From the NCBI GenBank assembly GCA_947095535.1, contig OX352772.1, forward strand, positions 187,903,179-187,967,178: a stretch of DNA of 64,000 nt. The letters are read 5' to 3'. This document shows positions 53,945 through 64,000 of the stretch, in pieces (position 1 is the first letter of the stretch; each line of letters begins with the position of its first letter). The stretch is from Poecilobothrus nobilitatus. Taxonomy: Eukaryota; Arthropoda; Insecta; Diptera; Dolichopodidae. Position numbers and translations under genes: made by a program. The notes below the pieces were generated by a model. The model was not told where the DNA came from and searched no databases. It saw nothing but the letters and a program-made list of their open reading frames with translations.

Positions 53945-56450
53945 AAGAAGAGCCTTTGGTTTCGCATTTCATTACCCACAGAGGTGTCGCCTTATATACT
54001 CGTTCTGATGTAACTTTCAACACCCTTCACAATTTCAAAGGCTCCAACAATATTTTTCATTATATATGGATTAAACTACGTGTTAAAAAGTCTACAATAT
54101 TTTTCTGTTTTTTATACAGATCTCCCCAAGCAAGTGAGTCTGAAACAGCTGTTGCCATTAAGGAACTATCGAATAACATCAACTCAGTCCTGGCCCAACA
54201 CCCGGATGCTGATATTGTTATCGCTGTTGACTTCAATGTTCACAACAAAAACTGGCTCCATTATTCTAGTCACAATTCACCAGAAGGCAGGCAAGTTGAA
54301 CTATTTTCGAATCTCTTCCAACTTTTTCAACTTGTTAGGAACCCAATGAGGGTTCCAGATCAAAATCGCCATAATCAACATCTTCTGGACTTATTTCTAA
54401 GCACCAAATACCAAGTCATGGTTTAATGACATTTGCAAAAGGACCATCAGAAATAAAGAGGAAAAGTTTAAACTTTACAAGGCTAATGTCTCGGAGGCAT
54501 CACGTAGAAGTTAAAAAATGGCTCGAAATGATTGTAAAAAAATAATCAATTAACAAAAGTTCTTACATAACCAGAGGTTGAAGCATAAAAGTCTCTACCA
54601 ACCCAACTGCAATCGTTCTTTTTGGACATTTGCAAAAAAATGTTAAGCGAACTTTTGTAAATCTTCATTTCCTCACTTGATTGATAATAATGACTCTATC
54701 ATATCAGATTCGGCTGGTAAAGCTAACTTGTTTGCAAGACTTTTTGCTGCAAATTCCACACTCCCTCCTACAACTCAACTTCCACCAACAATTCCTGAAG
54801 TTGATCGCTGGTCTAGATTTGGAAAGATTTACTTCAGGAATCGAGTTGTAGTGAAAGTTCTGAAGAATCTGAATGATAAAAAGTCCACTAGCCCTGATGG
54901 AATCCCATGGTTCTAAAAAATACTGCCTTCTCCATTTCGAAACCTCTGCGTAACCTTTTTTTCCTTTCGTTTTCGACTGGTATCCCAGTCAGTGGAAGGT
55001 TGCTCATGTTTCCCCAATTCCCAAAAAAGGTGATAAAAGCGAACCCTCAAACTATAGACCTATAGCTATCATTTCGATCATTTCTAAAGTTATGGAAACT
55101 ATTATCAACTCTAAGCTCAAGAAATATTTAGACGATAGGGGTATCTTACATGATCGCCAATACGGTTTTAGAATCAACCGATCCACTAGTGATGTTATGA
55201 CATACCTCAACGGTAAACTTAACAGCAGCATTTACTACTCTGGTGAATGTACTGTAGTTGCTGTCGATATTTCGAAAGCTTTTGATCGAGTATGGCATGC
55301 TGCTCTGTTGAACAAATGCCAACCTCTAGGTCTTGGTTCATTTTTATGCAAATGGATTGAAGATTATCTTTCGAATCGTTGTATTCGTGTTCTGGTCGAA
55401 ACATTTCAAATAAACGCTGGCGTTCCACAAGGATCCGTTTTTGCACCTACTTATAGATTTCTATCTTCAACCTTCAATCCAATTCGCAGCTTCGCCGACG
55501 ACATCACTCTGGTGGCATCTTATAATTTTCCGAGAAAGTCAAATGCCACAACCCCCGCAATTGACATAGCTAGGCTGTCCATGACCAATACGGTTAACGA
55601 TGATTTAACTAAAGTCGCTAGTTGGGGCTCCGAAAACAGAGTGGAGTTTAATTCTTCTAAAACCCAATGCTGTCTGATGTTAAAAAAAACGAATTATAAC
55701 CCCAATCTGAGGTTTCTTGGGGAAATCGTGCACCGATCGGGAAACCTGAACATTTTGGGAATGCAGCTAAATCAAAAAATGATGTGGTATGATCATATTT
55801 TTGATATAGCAAAAAGTGCTCCCAAATGCTTGGGTTTTCTCTTTAGGTGTAAATCCCATTTCTCTTCAAGGGACCTGTTCAAAATCTATAAAGCATATAT
55901 ACAGCCTAAGATGGAATATAACTAACATATTTGAGCTGGCGTCTCATCCACTTCCTTAAATTTTCTCGATCGAGTTGAAAAACGCGCCATTCGTCTAATT
56001 AATGACCCCATAGTGAGTAATACTATAGCCTCGCTTGACATCCGTGGTAATATAGGAGCTCTTTCTCTTTTTTATAGATATTCTGTAGGTAATGGACACT
56101 TGCTCAGTTGAACTAAAATCACTGATGCCTCCTTTTAAACAATTCCAACGCACCACAAGAGGAGCACCAAATGCGCATTCCTACTATGTGGAACTACCCA
56201 AGTGGTACTCTAATTGTTATAACAATTAGTTTGTTGTTAGAACTGCAAAAATTTGGAATTTATTACTATCCACCGTATTCCCAAAATTTGGCGGTTTTGA
56301 TATTTACAATTTGTCCAAATTTAAGAAGAATCTCAAAGGATTCTTCTCCAATTTACCCCTCAACTCCCCATTACCATCATTTTTTCCATCCCTATCCCAT
56401 CCCAACTATTTCAAGTACAAAGGATTATGTTCCTAGTTTGTGGTTTTAGT
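53945..56450 (+). pseudogene. LINE relic with endonuclease and long open reverse transcriptase, Jockey/R1-like
   Basis: The endonuclease part (53956-54426) has THRGVALYTRSDVTFNTLHN, ADIVIAVDFNVHNKNWLHY (usual GDFN changed to VDFN) and HLLDLFLSTK. A linker with STSPDGIPW lies at 54677-54916. The RT frame 55092-55925 is open for 277 codons: YLDDRGILHDRQYGFRINRS, VVAVDISKAFDRVWHAALL, INAGVPQGSVFAPTYRFLSS, SFADDITLVASYNFP and GNLNILGMQLNQKMMWYDHI. A small deletion between QGSV and the FADD motif is likely because the usual LFLxxINDL part is missing. The C-terminal domain continues in broken form to about 56450 (LDRVEKRAIRLINDPIVSN). Inactive, but the RT is the best preserved of the window's LINEs. 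Confidence 0.8.
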
Positions 56451-56461
56451 TAAAAAAAAAA

Positions 56462-57000
56462 AACATTTTAAGTATGCAACTAAATCAAAAAATGCTCAAA
56501 AAGAGCATAATTTTTTCCTTTTTTCGAACATATTTTTCTCCAAGAGATCTGTCAAATATCTCCAAAATCTAAATTCGACCTATATAATCTTTCACATATA
56601 AGCTGCTATACATCTCCAACTTCTTTAGGTTACCTCGATAAAGTTCAAAATCACGACTAATGACTAAAAAGTGAACTTATTGAACCAGTAAAACTAACTC
56701 CTCTTAACATTCGTCGAACAATTTCTCTCTTTTATATGTTGTAGGTAATGACACCTGCTCTATTAAACTAAAATCAATCGTCTTTCCAAAAAGCATTTCA
56801 ACCTACAATTAGAGGGCAACATTTCTGCACAGTGAAAATTCCTAGGTGGCTCAAAACTGGTTGTGGAAACTCATTGATTGTAAGAATTTATCCTCTAACT
56901 CTTCTAATATTCTATTTCCTCTCTCCCAGTAAAACTTATATTCGTATAAAGAAATTTGTGAGGTGTTTTGCTAGCGTGTAAAACAAATGCTATACCAAAT
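56462..57000 (+). pseudogene. Second, more decayed copy of the LINE 3' region
   Basis: The sequence ATGCAACTAAATCAAAAAAT (56475) matches ATGCAGCTAAATCAAAAAAT at 55760. The similarity continues through TCTCCAAGAGATCTGTCAAA versus TCTCTTCAAGGGACCTGTTC, and CTCGATAAAGTTCAAAATC versus CTCGATCGAGTTGAAAAAC. So the thumb and C-terminal region of the upstream LINE occurs twice in tandem, the second copy being degenerate. Confidence 0.7.
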
Positions 57001-58395
57001 ATTGCTTAAATACGAGTCAATCCACTTAATTAAGAAATATGGAAAACCAATTTTATTTAAAATAATATAGAATCACATTGCGAGACAGAAGATAAAATAC
57101 CTAACTTAAGACGGCGTAAATCATATCGAATAAGCAACCGACATTCTTTGTATTGAAAATAGCTGACGCTGTTTCTGTAAAGTTGGTTACTCCTTTTCTC
57201 TTTTTTACAAAAGCATGTTACTCTTTTAATAAATATTGAGAACAACAGCAATAAATGAATCAAAGAGCATAAAATCGAACAATTAGTTAGGCAAACTAGA
57301 AAGGTCTATAATTCAATATAACTCTATTAAATTAAACTTGTGATATGTATCACAAAAATTTATCATTGAATTGGCGTGTGAACCAGAAAGCTCTTAATTT
57401 TCTTTGAACACACAAAGTTAAATACTAAAAGACATCCTTAATTATTTATTGTAGCAAAATAGAATTAAAAGTTCTATACCTCGAGTTTTAGGCCTAATAT
57501 CATATGGAGTTATTAATTGGTTTGCCGGATTCTCTAACCGACAATATAAACGCATCAAACGTATAACTTCCTATTATGGTTTCATTTGTTGTAGGAATGA
57601 CAATGGTGAAGAAAAGAGAATATAGAACCTAACTTATTCAAGTGTTGGGTTGAACGTAGCTTCTTTATTGTTGAACGAAGCTATTCCAAAAGATAGCTGA
57701 TGCTACTCGCATAACTTAACTTGTATACGGATCTCAAATGCCATACTTTATCAAAAGCCTGCGATACATAGATTTAAACAGCTGCGCAATATTTCTTCTG
57801 TTTGAAGACTCTTTCGCTTGTTGAAAATCAAATATTTTAAATACAGCTTTAACTTTTTTGACCAAGATTCTTTCGGAGTTCTGATATAGCTGGTAATATC
57901 GAAATAGACCGATTTGAAGTAACTTGAAGTAAAAAATATTTACCATTTGAAAACACTTATGTACAGCAAAATGAAGTGCTAAATAGGAATGCATATTTTT
58001 TTTTTGATATTTCTTTTAACATTGCTAAAGACATTTCGTAATAACCTCGAATCCTTTTGTTTTTTATGTTCTGACAAATTTCCTGTACAATTTCTACCGG
58101 TATTATCTTTTTAAAATGATACTAAGACCTTTTTCGTTCTAAGTATCGTTTGTACTTTTTCTAGTACATATCTCGTTTAAGTTTCGAGACGAAATTTTTT
58201 TGTTTGATTCTTTTACATTCTTTTATGTATGTATTATTTTATTTCATTGCAAAATGTTTCTATTAAGAATAATAACACATGAGTAAAGTGTCGACTATGT
58301 CGAAATGACAGATATGTGATAGACTAAGTTTATGCTGTAAGAATGAAGTTACATTTCACATTTTATTAAACCAAAAAGTTTTGTTCATGAAATAA
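57001..58395. other. Intron sequence without recognisable gene
   Basis: Moderately AT-rich. Open frames at 57057-57263 and 57734-57994 on the minus strand show no motif I can identify. Nothing else supported. Confidence 0.5.
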
Positions 58396-58568
58396 ACAAT
58401 ATATATATGAGGTTGCTCTATTAAAAGTATGTATATCAAAAACCAAGATTAACTTAGTTTTGTCTAGCTTTTACACTAAATTTTTTTAACTCTTACGTAT
58501 GATCTTGATGACCTAAAATTCTTTCCGTATCCACGAAGCAGTAATCAAGAATTCACCAAAGGCTTATT
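58396..58568 (-). pseudogene. Decayed duplicate of part of a Gclc exon and its 3' intron flank
   Basis: About 170 bp (58396-58568) matches 59050-59216 in the same orientation, offset about 650 bp. The part 58503-58568 copies the end of the Gclc exon at 59329-59148 ([13 protein letters not shown], then a shift and stop), including a degenerate donor. The rest copies intron sequence with the word GAGGTTGCTCTATTAAAAGT, of which a third copy lies at 59034-59057. Confidence 0.75.
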
Positions 58569-59147
58569 TTTCATTTTCATTTTAGTTTCTGAATTAGATA
58601 TAAATAATGAACAATTTCTGAAGCAGATTCAGATGTGGAGATAGAAGTTCTAAGAGAAAAGAACTTAATAGAAATTCGATATAACATGATGTGATGCAAG
58701 TGATTGTCGTTTTATTACACAAAAAAAAATACAGTTAGGGAAATTCAAATTTCGGTACTACTCGCACTTAAAAACTTGAGTTTAGGTACAGCTTTCATTT
58801 ATTTTATTTTATGTAAGCTAATTAAAAAATTATTTTTTTTTATTATTTGAATATACTTATCATCTTTCTTAAATTTTCATTTCATTTACAGTAATAAATT
58901 ACAATTGAATTTGAAGCCTGAAAAATTTCAATATATGAGAAAATATAAAGTACACCATCGAAATTATCATATATAGTGTACATATTATTTTATTTAATGT
59001 AAACTTTATCTATTAAGAATGATAAGAGGTTGCTCAATTAAAAGTATGTCTCTTAATATGAGGTTGTTCTATTAAAAGTATGTCTGTCAAAAACCAAGAT
59101 TAACTTAATTTTGTCTAGCTTTCACTCTTAATTTTTTTAAAACTTAC

Positions 59148-60840
59148 TTATAATCTTGATGACATAAAATTTCTTTACGAATCCACGAAGCAGTAGTCAA
59201 GAGTTCACCAGAAGCTCGTTTTTTAATTAATCGTAAATATTGCTGTATAGTACAATGTGTATCGGCATCAACATCCATGGATTGTAAGTAGCTATGAATA
59301 AGTGGTATTAAGCCTGGGAACTTTTTTGGCTAAAAAACAAATTAAAAATTAAAAATTTAACAAGTAAGTTAACACATACTTTTCCATTGACAATCTCATC
59401 AATTGTCATAAGATCATATTCATCTTCTTTTGCAGTTGGTGTTTTAAAAGAAACAGTATTCGAAAACCCTGTTCCTGAGTTGTCTACAATTTTCCGGAAC
59501 CAAAATTTTTCTGTTCGACAAGCATTACGTTTCTGCGCTATTTGCATATTTTCATCCACCTTAATTAAAGAAATAATTAAATTAATTTTGAAATTCAATC
59601 TGAAATTCAATAGAAGAACAAACCTTGCTAATAGGTATTAAAAAGTTTAATTTATATGAAAGAATTACTCTCGTTAGCAAGACTATAAAACAAACAATAG
59701 CCGCGTTTTCAAAATCAGTTAACTGCAATTCACAAGGTCGAAATTCAACTCGCCAACCAATTGATGAATTCAATGGAGGAGGTTTAAAACGCATTGTTTG
59801 CCAATTGGTTGACTGAATATTCTCAAAGTGGTCCGTGTCCTCTTCATCATTCTGATTAACTTTTTCACTAAATAAAGATACGGAATCTCTTATGAATAAA
59901 TGCGCAATATGTTGAGCTAACAAATGATCAATGTTTCCGTTTCTAAGTCTTTGATAAACATTTTCTTCGTATATCAATGGCACGTCATTATATCTAAAAT
60001 AAAATAAATCAGAAATACATCTTTACGCTTACAAATCTTACCTTTCTCCATCAGAAGATAGATATGAATCGATAGAATCATAACGCGATTTATAAATTCT
60101 ACGTTCACCTGCTTCCAATGGTTTGTCACCTCTTTCTCCCGCGGTACGACAATCGACAGATGCACTTATAACATTCCAACGGCAATCTGATTCAGTCAAA
60201 AAACCTCTAAATACTGGTGATGCTGCAGTAAAAGCTAACATGATAGGACACAATGGTGTTAATTGATCATATAAAGTACGAGCCTCTTCAATACAGCAAG
60301 CTTGAAAAGTTAATTGTAAACAGCAACAACCCATACCAAAACCCATTGCATCTAATAATACAGTCTCTGGTTCATGAACAGGACTACCATCAACGGGTAC
60401 TTTTGTATTTCTATCTTTAAATACTGCAAAGTTTACTTTTTTTAATACTATTTTATATTAATAATATTTAACTTTACTTTTCAATTTAATAGCTACTTTT
60501 TCTTTTCGTCGCATTCTGATGTTTCGAGTAAGCGTTGCAAATCTGGGATGGCCGGAATAAATTGCCTCATCAGGATAATACAAAGACTTTGCTGCAGAAT
60601 GGTCGTCATTTGGAGTTGTGTCATATTCTGGAAAAGTAAATTTACCAACTCCTAATCGTGGAAAATTAGTAAACGAAATAACTGATTCATTAGCATTAAG
60701 CAGTGCTGACACTTCTTGCCTACGATACCGCATATTAGCTTCAACAACATTGAAATGAGCTAAAGAACCGCCATAAGGTTTCCCAGGTGTTCCTTCTATC
60801 ATATAAGCCCCATACTCCGGTCTCCATAATGCCTTGACAC
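59148..60840 (-). CDS. Gclc: Glutamate-cysteine ligase catalytic subunit, five internal exons
   Basis: Gclc joins L-glutamate and L-cysteine using ATP to form gamma-glutamylcysteine, the rate-limiting step of glutathione synthesis in the cytosol, usually with the modifier subunit Gclm. Exons, in order: 60840-60478 ([32 protein letters not shown]), 60423-60042 ([45 protein letters not shown]), 59993-59624 ([52 protein letters not shown]), 59559-59380 ([20 protein letters not shown]) and 59329-59148 ([40 protein letters not shown]). Introns of 54, 48, 64 and 50 bp have GT-AG ends, all phases agree and no stop interrupts, so the gene is probably functional. The last exon is at 10370-10196. The N-terminal roughly 100 codons were not found. 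A 12-bp candidate micro-exon (61017-61006) has good splice signals and the right phase but is unproven. Confidence 0.93.
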
Positions 60841-61984
60841 CTAATATATTATTATATTTAATTAAAAAAAAAAAATTTATAGAATTGTTTAATAATCATT
60901 TCAGTTTCAGTTCAAAAATAAGTTTAGATGAAAATATATTTTTAAGACTTAAATTTTTAAACATTAAATGTAGTAAGTCATAAATTATTGTCACAAGAAA
61001 TTTACCTTTTCTCGAGTCTAAAATAAAATATTATTGTGATTCAAAAACTATTACTTAAATATATATTTTTAATATTCATTTATTTCAGATATCATATAAA
61101 TAACTTACACCTAATATGTCCATTTCGAATATAGAGTAATACAATGTAGGAACCGCAGATTAGAAGATTATTTAAAAGTTAGAACATAGTAACAAATGAA
61201 TGTTTATACTTCCTAAAATTTTGTATGTCAGAACGTCGTGTCAATTTGAAACATGGTGTCTCACTCAAAACACAAAAGAAAATAAAATGTAGTAGTTATT
61301 CACCTTGAAATGCCAACAAAGCTTCCAAAGATGTAATACTCGAAATTGAACAAAATATGCCCGTCTCATATCGAAAGAACAATAAAACACGAAATTCTTT
61401 ACATATTTCGAAAATCGTATTTTAATAGCCAGTAACTCAATGTCAAAAAAAATTTGCTGTAACAAAAGACTAACAAATAACAACTAAAGAATATCATCAT
61501 GATGCTGGGGCTCTCAAATTGAAATTTTTTAACAGAAAGGGGAAAATTATCGAAAAAATAGTTTGCTATTCTTTCAAATCTCTCATGCGATCATATAATA
61601 TAATGTAAATATACAACATAATGTAAATAAAACAAATAATATAACTCATATATTATTAATAGTTTTATGACGCACCACATCGCTAAGGAAAACGTACCGA
61701 AATTTTGTTTAGTTATTTATAATAGTAAATACGCCTAATGGCCGGTGTTTCATTAAATTTTCCTTAGAATGTCATATGTAAAAAAAAAATTGTGAAAAAC
61801 CAAGAGACACTTTCTTTAATTTTAAGAAAACCGTAATTCAGAAAAACGGTTTATGCATGTGAAAGTATATATGTACATATACGGTATATGCATATGAAAG
61901 TTGTGCTTGTGGAAATATCAAAGCTTCAAATTTTGTGTATTAATTTGCAAAAATTTGTACAAATTGCGTATGTTAATGATATCT
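60841..61984. other. Upstream Gclc intron, AT-rich
   Basis: Probably intron between N-terminal exons (outside the window) and the exon ending at 60840. The minus-strand open frame 61483-61265 has no recognisable motif. A possible micro-exon at 61017-61006 is discussed under Gclc. Confidence 0.5.
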
Positions 61985-62480
61985 GAAAATATCAAATTTT
62001 AATTTGTGTTCTCTTATAGCTCCTAAACAAAGGGTGGTATGAAAACATTTTCTGAGGTAACTTATAATGATTGCAAGAGATATTTATTCTCTAAAAATTG
62101 TAAGTTTTTACCTAACACCTTTTCGGAGATTTAAAGGAAACAAAATTTTGCAAAATCTTGCTTTCACATAATGCTAGATTTTAATACTAAATTTGAAAAA
62201 AACTTATTTTTGTCATTGATTTATAAATTTAAATAAAATACATAATTTTGACATAAAGTAAAAAAAAAAATCCTGTCGTTTCGCGTTTTTAGATTGAAAA
62301 AATATTAAGCAGAAGCTGAGATATAAATATTTTAAAATGGGATTTTTCCAATACAGATGGACGAACAGAGTAAAACTAATAAGCAAATGTTTGAAATTTT
62401 TTTTGAAAAATGTGCTAAAAATAATAGATATGTCAACTTATGCATCTTTAAATCAGGATACAGCATCCTAAAATATGGGT
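61985..62480. repeat. Second copy of the dispersed repeat seen at 37180-37380
   Basis: AGCTCCTAAACAAAGGGTGG, TTTTGCAAAATCTTGCTTTC and ATGGACGAACAGAGTAAAAC correspond in order to AGCTCCTAAACGGGGGGTGA, TTTTGCAAAATTTAAGTTTC and ATGAACGGACGGACATGGCT in the 37.1-37.9 kb copy. No coding potential. Confidence 0.5.
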
Positions 62481-62599
62481 ACAGTTAATCAGCTATACTC
62501 CTCCAAGGGCAGCTCCCGGACAACGATACCTGCCATCCTCAAACTTGATATTGTTTTTAGAGACAGATAATCGACTGATTATAGGTGTACACTCAAGCC

Positions 62600-64000
62600 A
62601 AGGTGTGAAACCGTTTCGAGGACTGAATGGTACCAAGTGTATAAAGATGGTATCGCTAACGGTCTCCTTGGGGCACCAGGCATAGTTCATTGTAAGCAGC
62701 CTTGTATATTAACGGGAGCTCTGCATATGTCGACCGTCCTTTCTCGCCTAAATTGTGGGAACACAAATAGAAAAGAAAAAATATTATCAAAAAACAAACA
62801 AACATCAACTCATCTTCTGAAGATAACTTACTTATCGGTATCAGACGGAGCATCTCCTCAGCAACGAAACCAGCACTCAGCCAGGATCCTGCAAAGAGTT
62901 ATAGTGCCTGTTGTTGGCGGAAGCACCTGCAATAGTGCTCCAAAGCCATCATGTTCAAATAGTAGTGGAAATACCAGTCATAGTATTTCCACCACTAAAA
63001 AGAAGTCTGGAAAGCTCCGGATCGGCTTTCAAGAAACAGTACCAGAAAGTTTAGTTCATATTGGGCAACATAGCCCAGAACGAAGCCAAAGGTATTGTTA
63101 ACGAAAAGGATCCAGAGCACAAAAAGAAGTATAGCGAGATTGTGCGAGTGTATGAATCGCACAACTCTGGAAAAGATTCGTCTAAAAGAAATAGGTCACA
63201 GGATGGGCCCAGTCCTGGCGCAGAAAGAATCAAGTTGCCTAGGATGAATGGAGAGGCTGAAGGACCACTCCCTTGTTCGGATTCATCAGACTTAGTCAGG
63301 GGCTACAACGTAATCAGATGCGAGAATTAGTTCTCCTTGGATTTCTTTAGCAAAAGCATTGGATCAGCCAAAATTGGAATAATCACAGCTAGCGAAATCC
63401 TTAGGAAACCTAGAGCTCGTATCTGGTTGCGTAGGATTAAGATAATCGGGGAAAAGCTCCTCACTTTGATATTTCAAACCTTGGATGTTTTCCAAGTTGA
63501 TTAGCAGATCTGTTAGATATTACATGTATAAGTAATGACGAAACCCTAAATATAGAGGGAAATTCAGGAAAATGGCTAGAAAAACACTTTGGTAATAGAT
63601 AACTCAAATATCGCAAATGAAAATGAGTTAGAAAAGAAAACTGACAAAGTTTATAAGGGTAATAGAGGTCTTATTCAAAATGGCATGTCCTATTAAGCGT
63701 AGCAAAAAGACATACCCGGTCTGGTGGAATGAGAACTTAAATAACCTAAGAAAGGAGATTAAGAATGCCTATAATATCTGTTACAGGCAGAACAAGTGGA
63801 AACTCTACAAGGTCCAACTTAGGAAATATAAGAGAGCAATCCGATTGGCTAAAACCCAATCATGGAAGGATTATTCTGAATCAATTCATAGTACTACAGA
63901 CTCAGCCAGACTTAGCGGAGTTTTATCTAGAGAATACTCCAATTCTTCCTTCCTAAGAGCTGTGAAAAAGAAATGGACTGATTCAGCCGCTGAAACTCTG
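62600..64000 (+). pseudogene. R1/Jockey-like LINE: ORF1 relic and start of ORF2, running off the right edge
   Basis: ORF1 fragments: 62637-63101 ends with KKKSGKLRIGFQETVPESLV. From 63061, in another frame, come DPEHKKKYSEIVRVYESHNS and GKDSSKRNRSQDGPSPGAER, the Lys/Arg/Ser-rich segment typical of ORF1 proteins in R1/Jockey-group LINEs. A decayed stretch follows. From about 63640 a frame open to the window end gives TYPVWWNENLNNLRKEIKNA, YNICYRQNKWKLYKVQLRKY KRAIRLAKTQSWKDYSES. This is the region between endonuclease and reverse transcriptase (PWWNxEL..LR ... YKxAIRxAKxxSW). The open frame 63765-63956 in another phase is a shadow. The endonuclease is mostly deleted. Confidence 0.65.

Noticed and set aside
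59148..60840. Gclc as a processed or dead pseudogene
   Set aside because: It contains introns with correct signals, no stops, and consistent phases in all exons, including the distant last one.
61006..61017. 12-bp Gclc micro-exon
   Set aside because: Splice signals and phase fit, but such a short match can arise by chance in AT-rich sequence. Kept only as a remark under Gclc.
63765..63956. 63-codon open frame near the right edge
   Set aside because: A different frame over the same bases, open to the window end, encodes recognisable LINE sequence.
1..64000. Viral, bacterial or contaminant contig
   Set aside because: Spliced Gclc exons on both sides of the Polinton and nested transposons show that this is an animal chromosome.

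Overview
This is nuclear DNA from an animal, most probably an insect and perhaps a dipteran. It is very AT-rich and packed with transposable elements of several classes. It contains one recognisable host gene, Gclc, the glutamate-cysteine ligase catalytic subunit, with introns of about 50-64 bp. The insect call rests on the Gclc protein style, the short introns and the repeat types. It is an inference, not something read directly.

Host gene. Gclc runs on the minus strand. Five exons lie at 60840-59148 (60840-60478, 60423-60042, 59993-59624, 59559-59380, 59329-59148). The terminal exon, found by translating outside the obvious ORFs, lies at 10370-10196. All splice phases agree, so about 48.8 kb (59147-10371) is a single intron. 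Nearly everything else in the window is cargo of that intron. The N-terminal exons were not found and probably lie beyond the right edge.

Centrepiece. A full-length Polinton/Maverick (virus-like DNA transposon) occupies 11399-26238. It starts with AG, ends with CT, has long terminal inverted repeats with internal tandem repeats, and is flanked by a perfect 6-bp target duplication (GATGTT). Its plus-strand block holds a protein-primed-type DNA polymerase B (broken by a stop and a frameshift), a chromodomain integrase and a Gln/His-rich protein. Its minus-strand block holds the virion-type genes: packaging ATPase, a small hydrophobic-tailed protein (frameshifted), a charged protein (in-frame stop), penton-like minor capsid protein, pVI-like protein, double-jelly-roll major capsid protein, a 110-aa protein, an adenain-type protease and a 178-aa protein. 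A 189-aa plus-strand gene lies at the right end. Capsid, protease, ATPase and integrase frames are open; the polymerase is not. The Polinton inserted into a CR1/L2-like LINE (minus strand), and the LINE frame reads straight across the empty site.

Rest of the window. 1-1274: tail of a PIF/Harbinger transposase facing a four-exon MADF gene. 1674-3340: hAT transposase relic. 3739-5617: piggyBac transposase relic. 6290-8340: LINE relic. 26245-29992: remainder of the interrupted LINE. 31075-33930: RTE-like LINE. 34105-35800: pogo/Tigger relic. 38830-42320: two more LINEs. 43310-43690: LINE 3' end. 44788-46552: degenerate DDE-type transposase of an insect multi-copy family. 47460-51360: two LINE relics in opposite directions. 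53950-57000: LINE with a partly duplicated 3' part. 62600-64000: R1/Jockey-type LINE leaving the right edge. The stretches between are AT-rich and show no genes, apart from simple or dispersed repeats noted below. No tRNA, rRNA, CRISPR or LTR retrotransposon was recognised.
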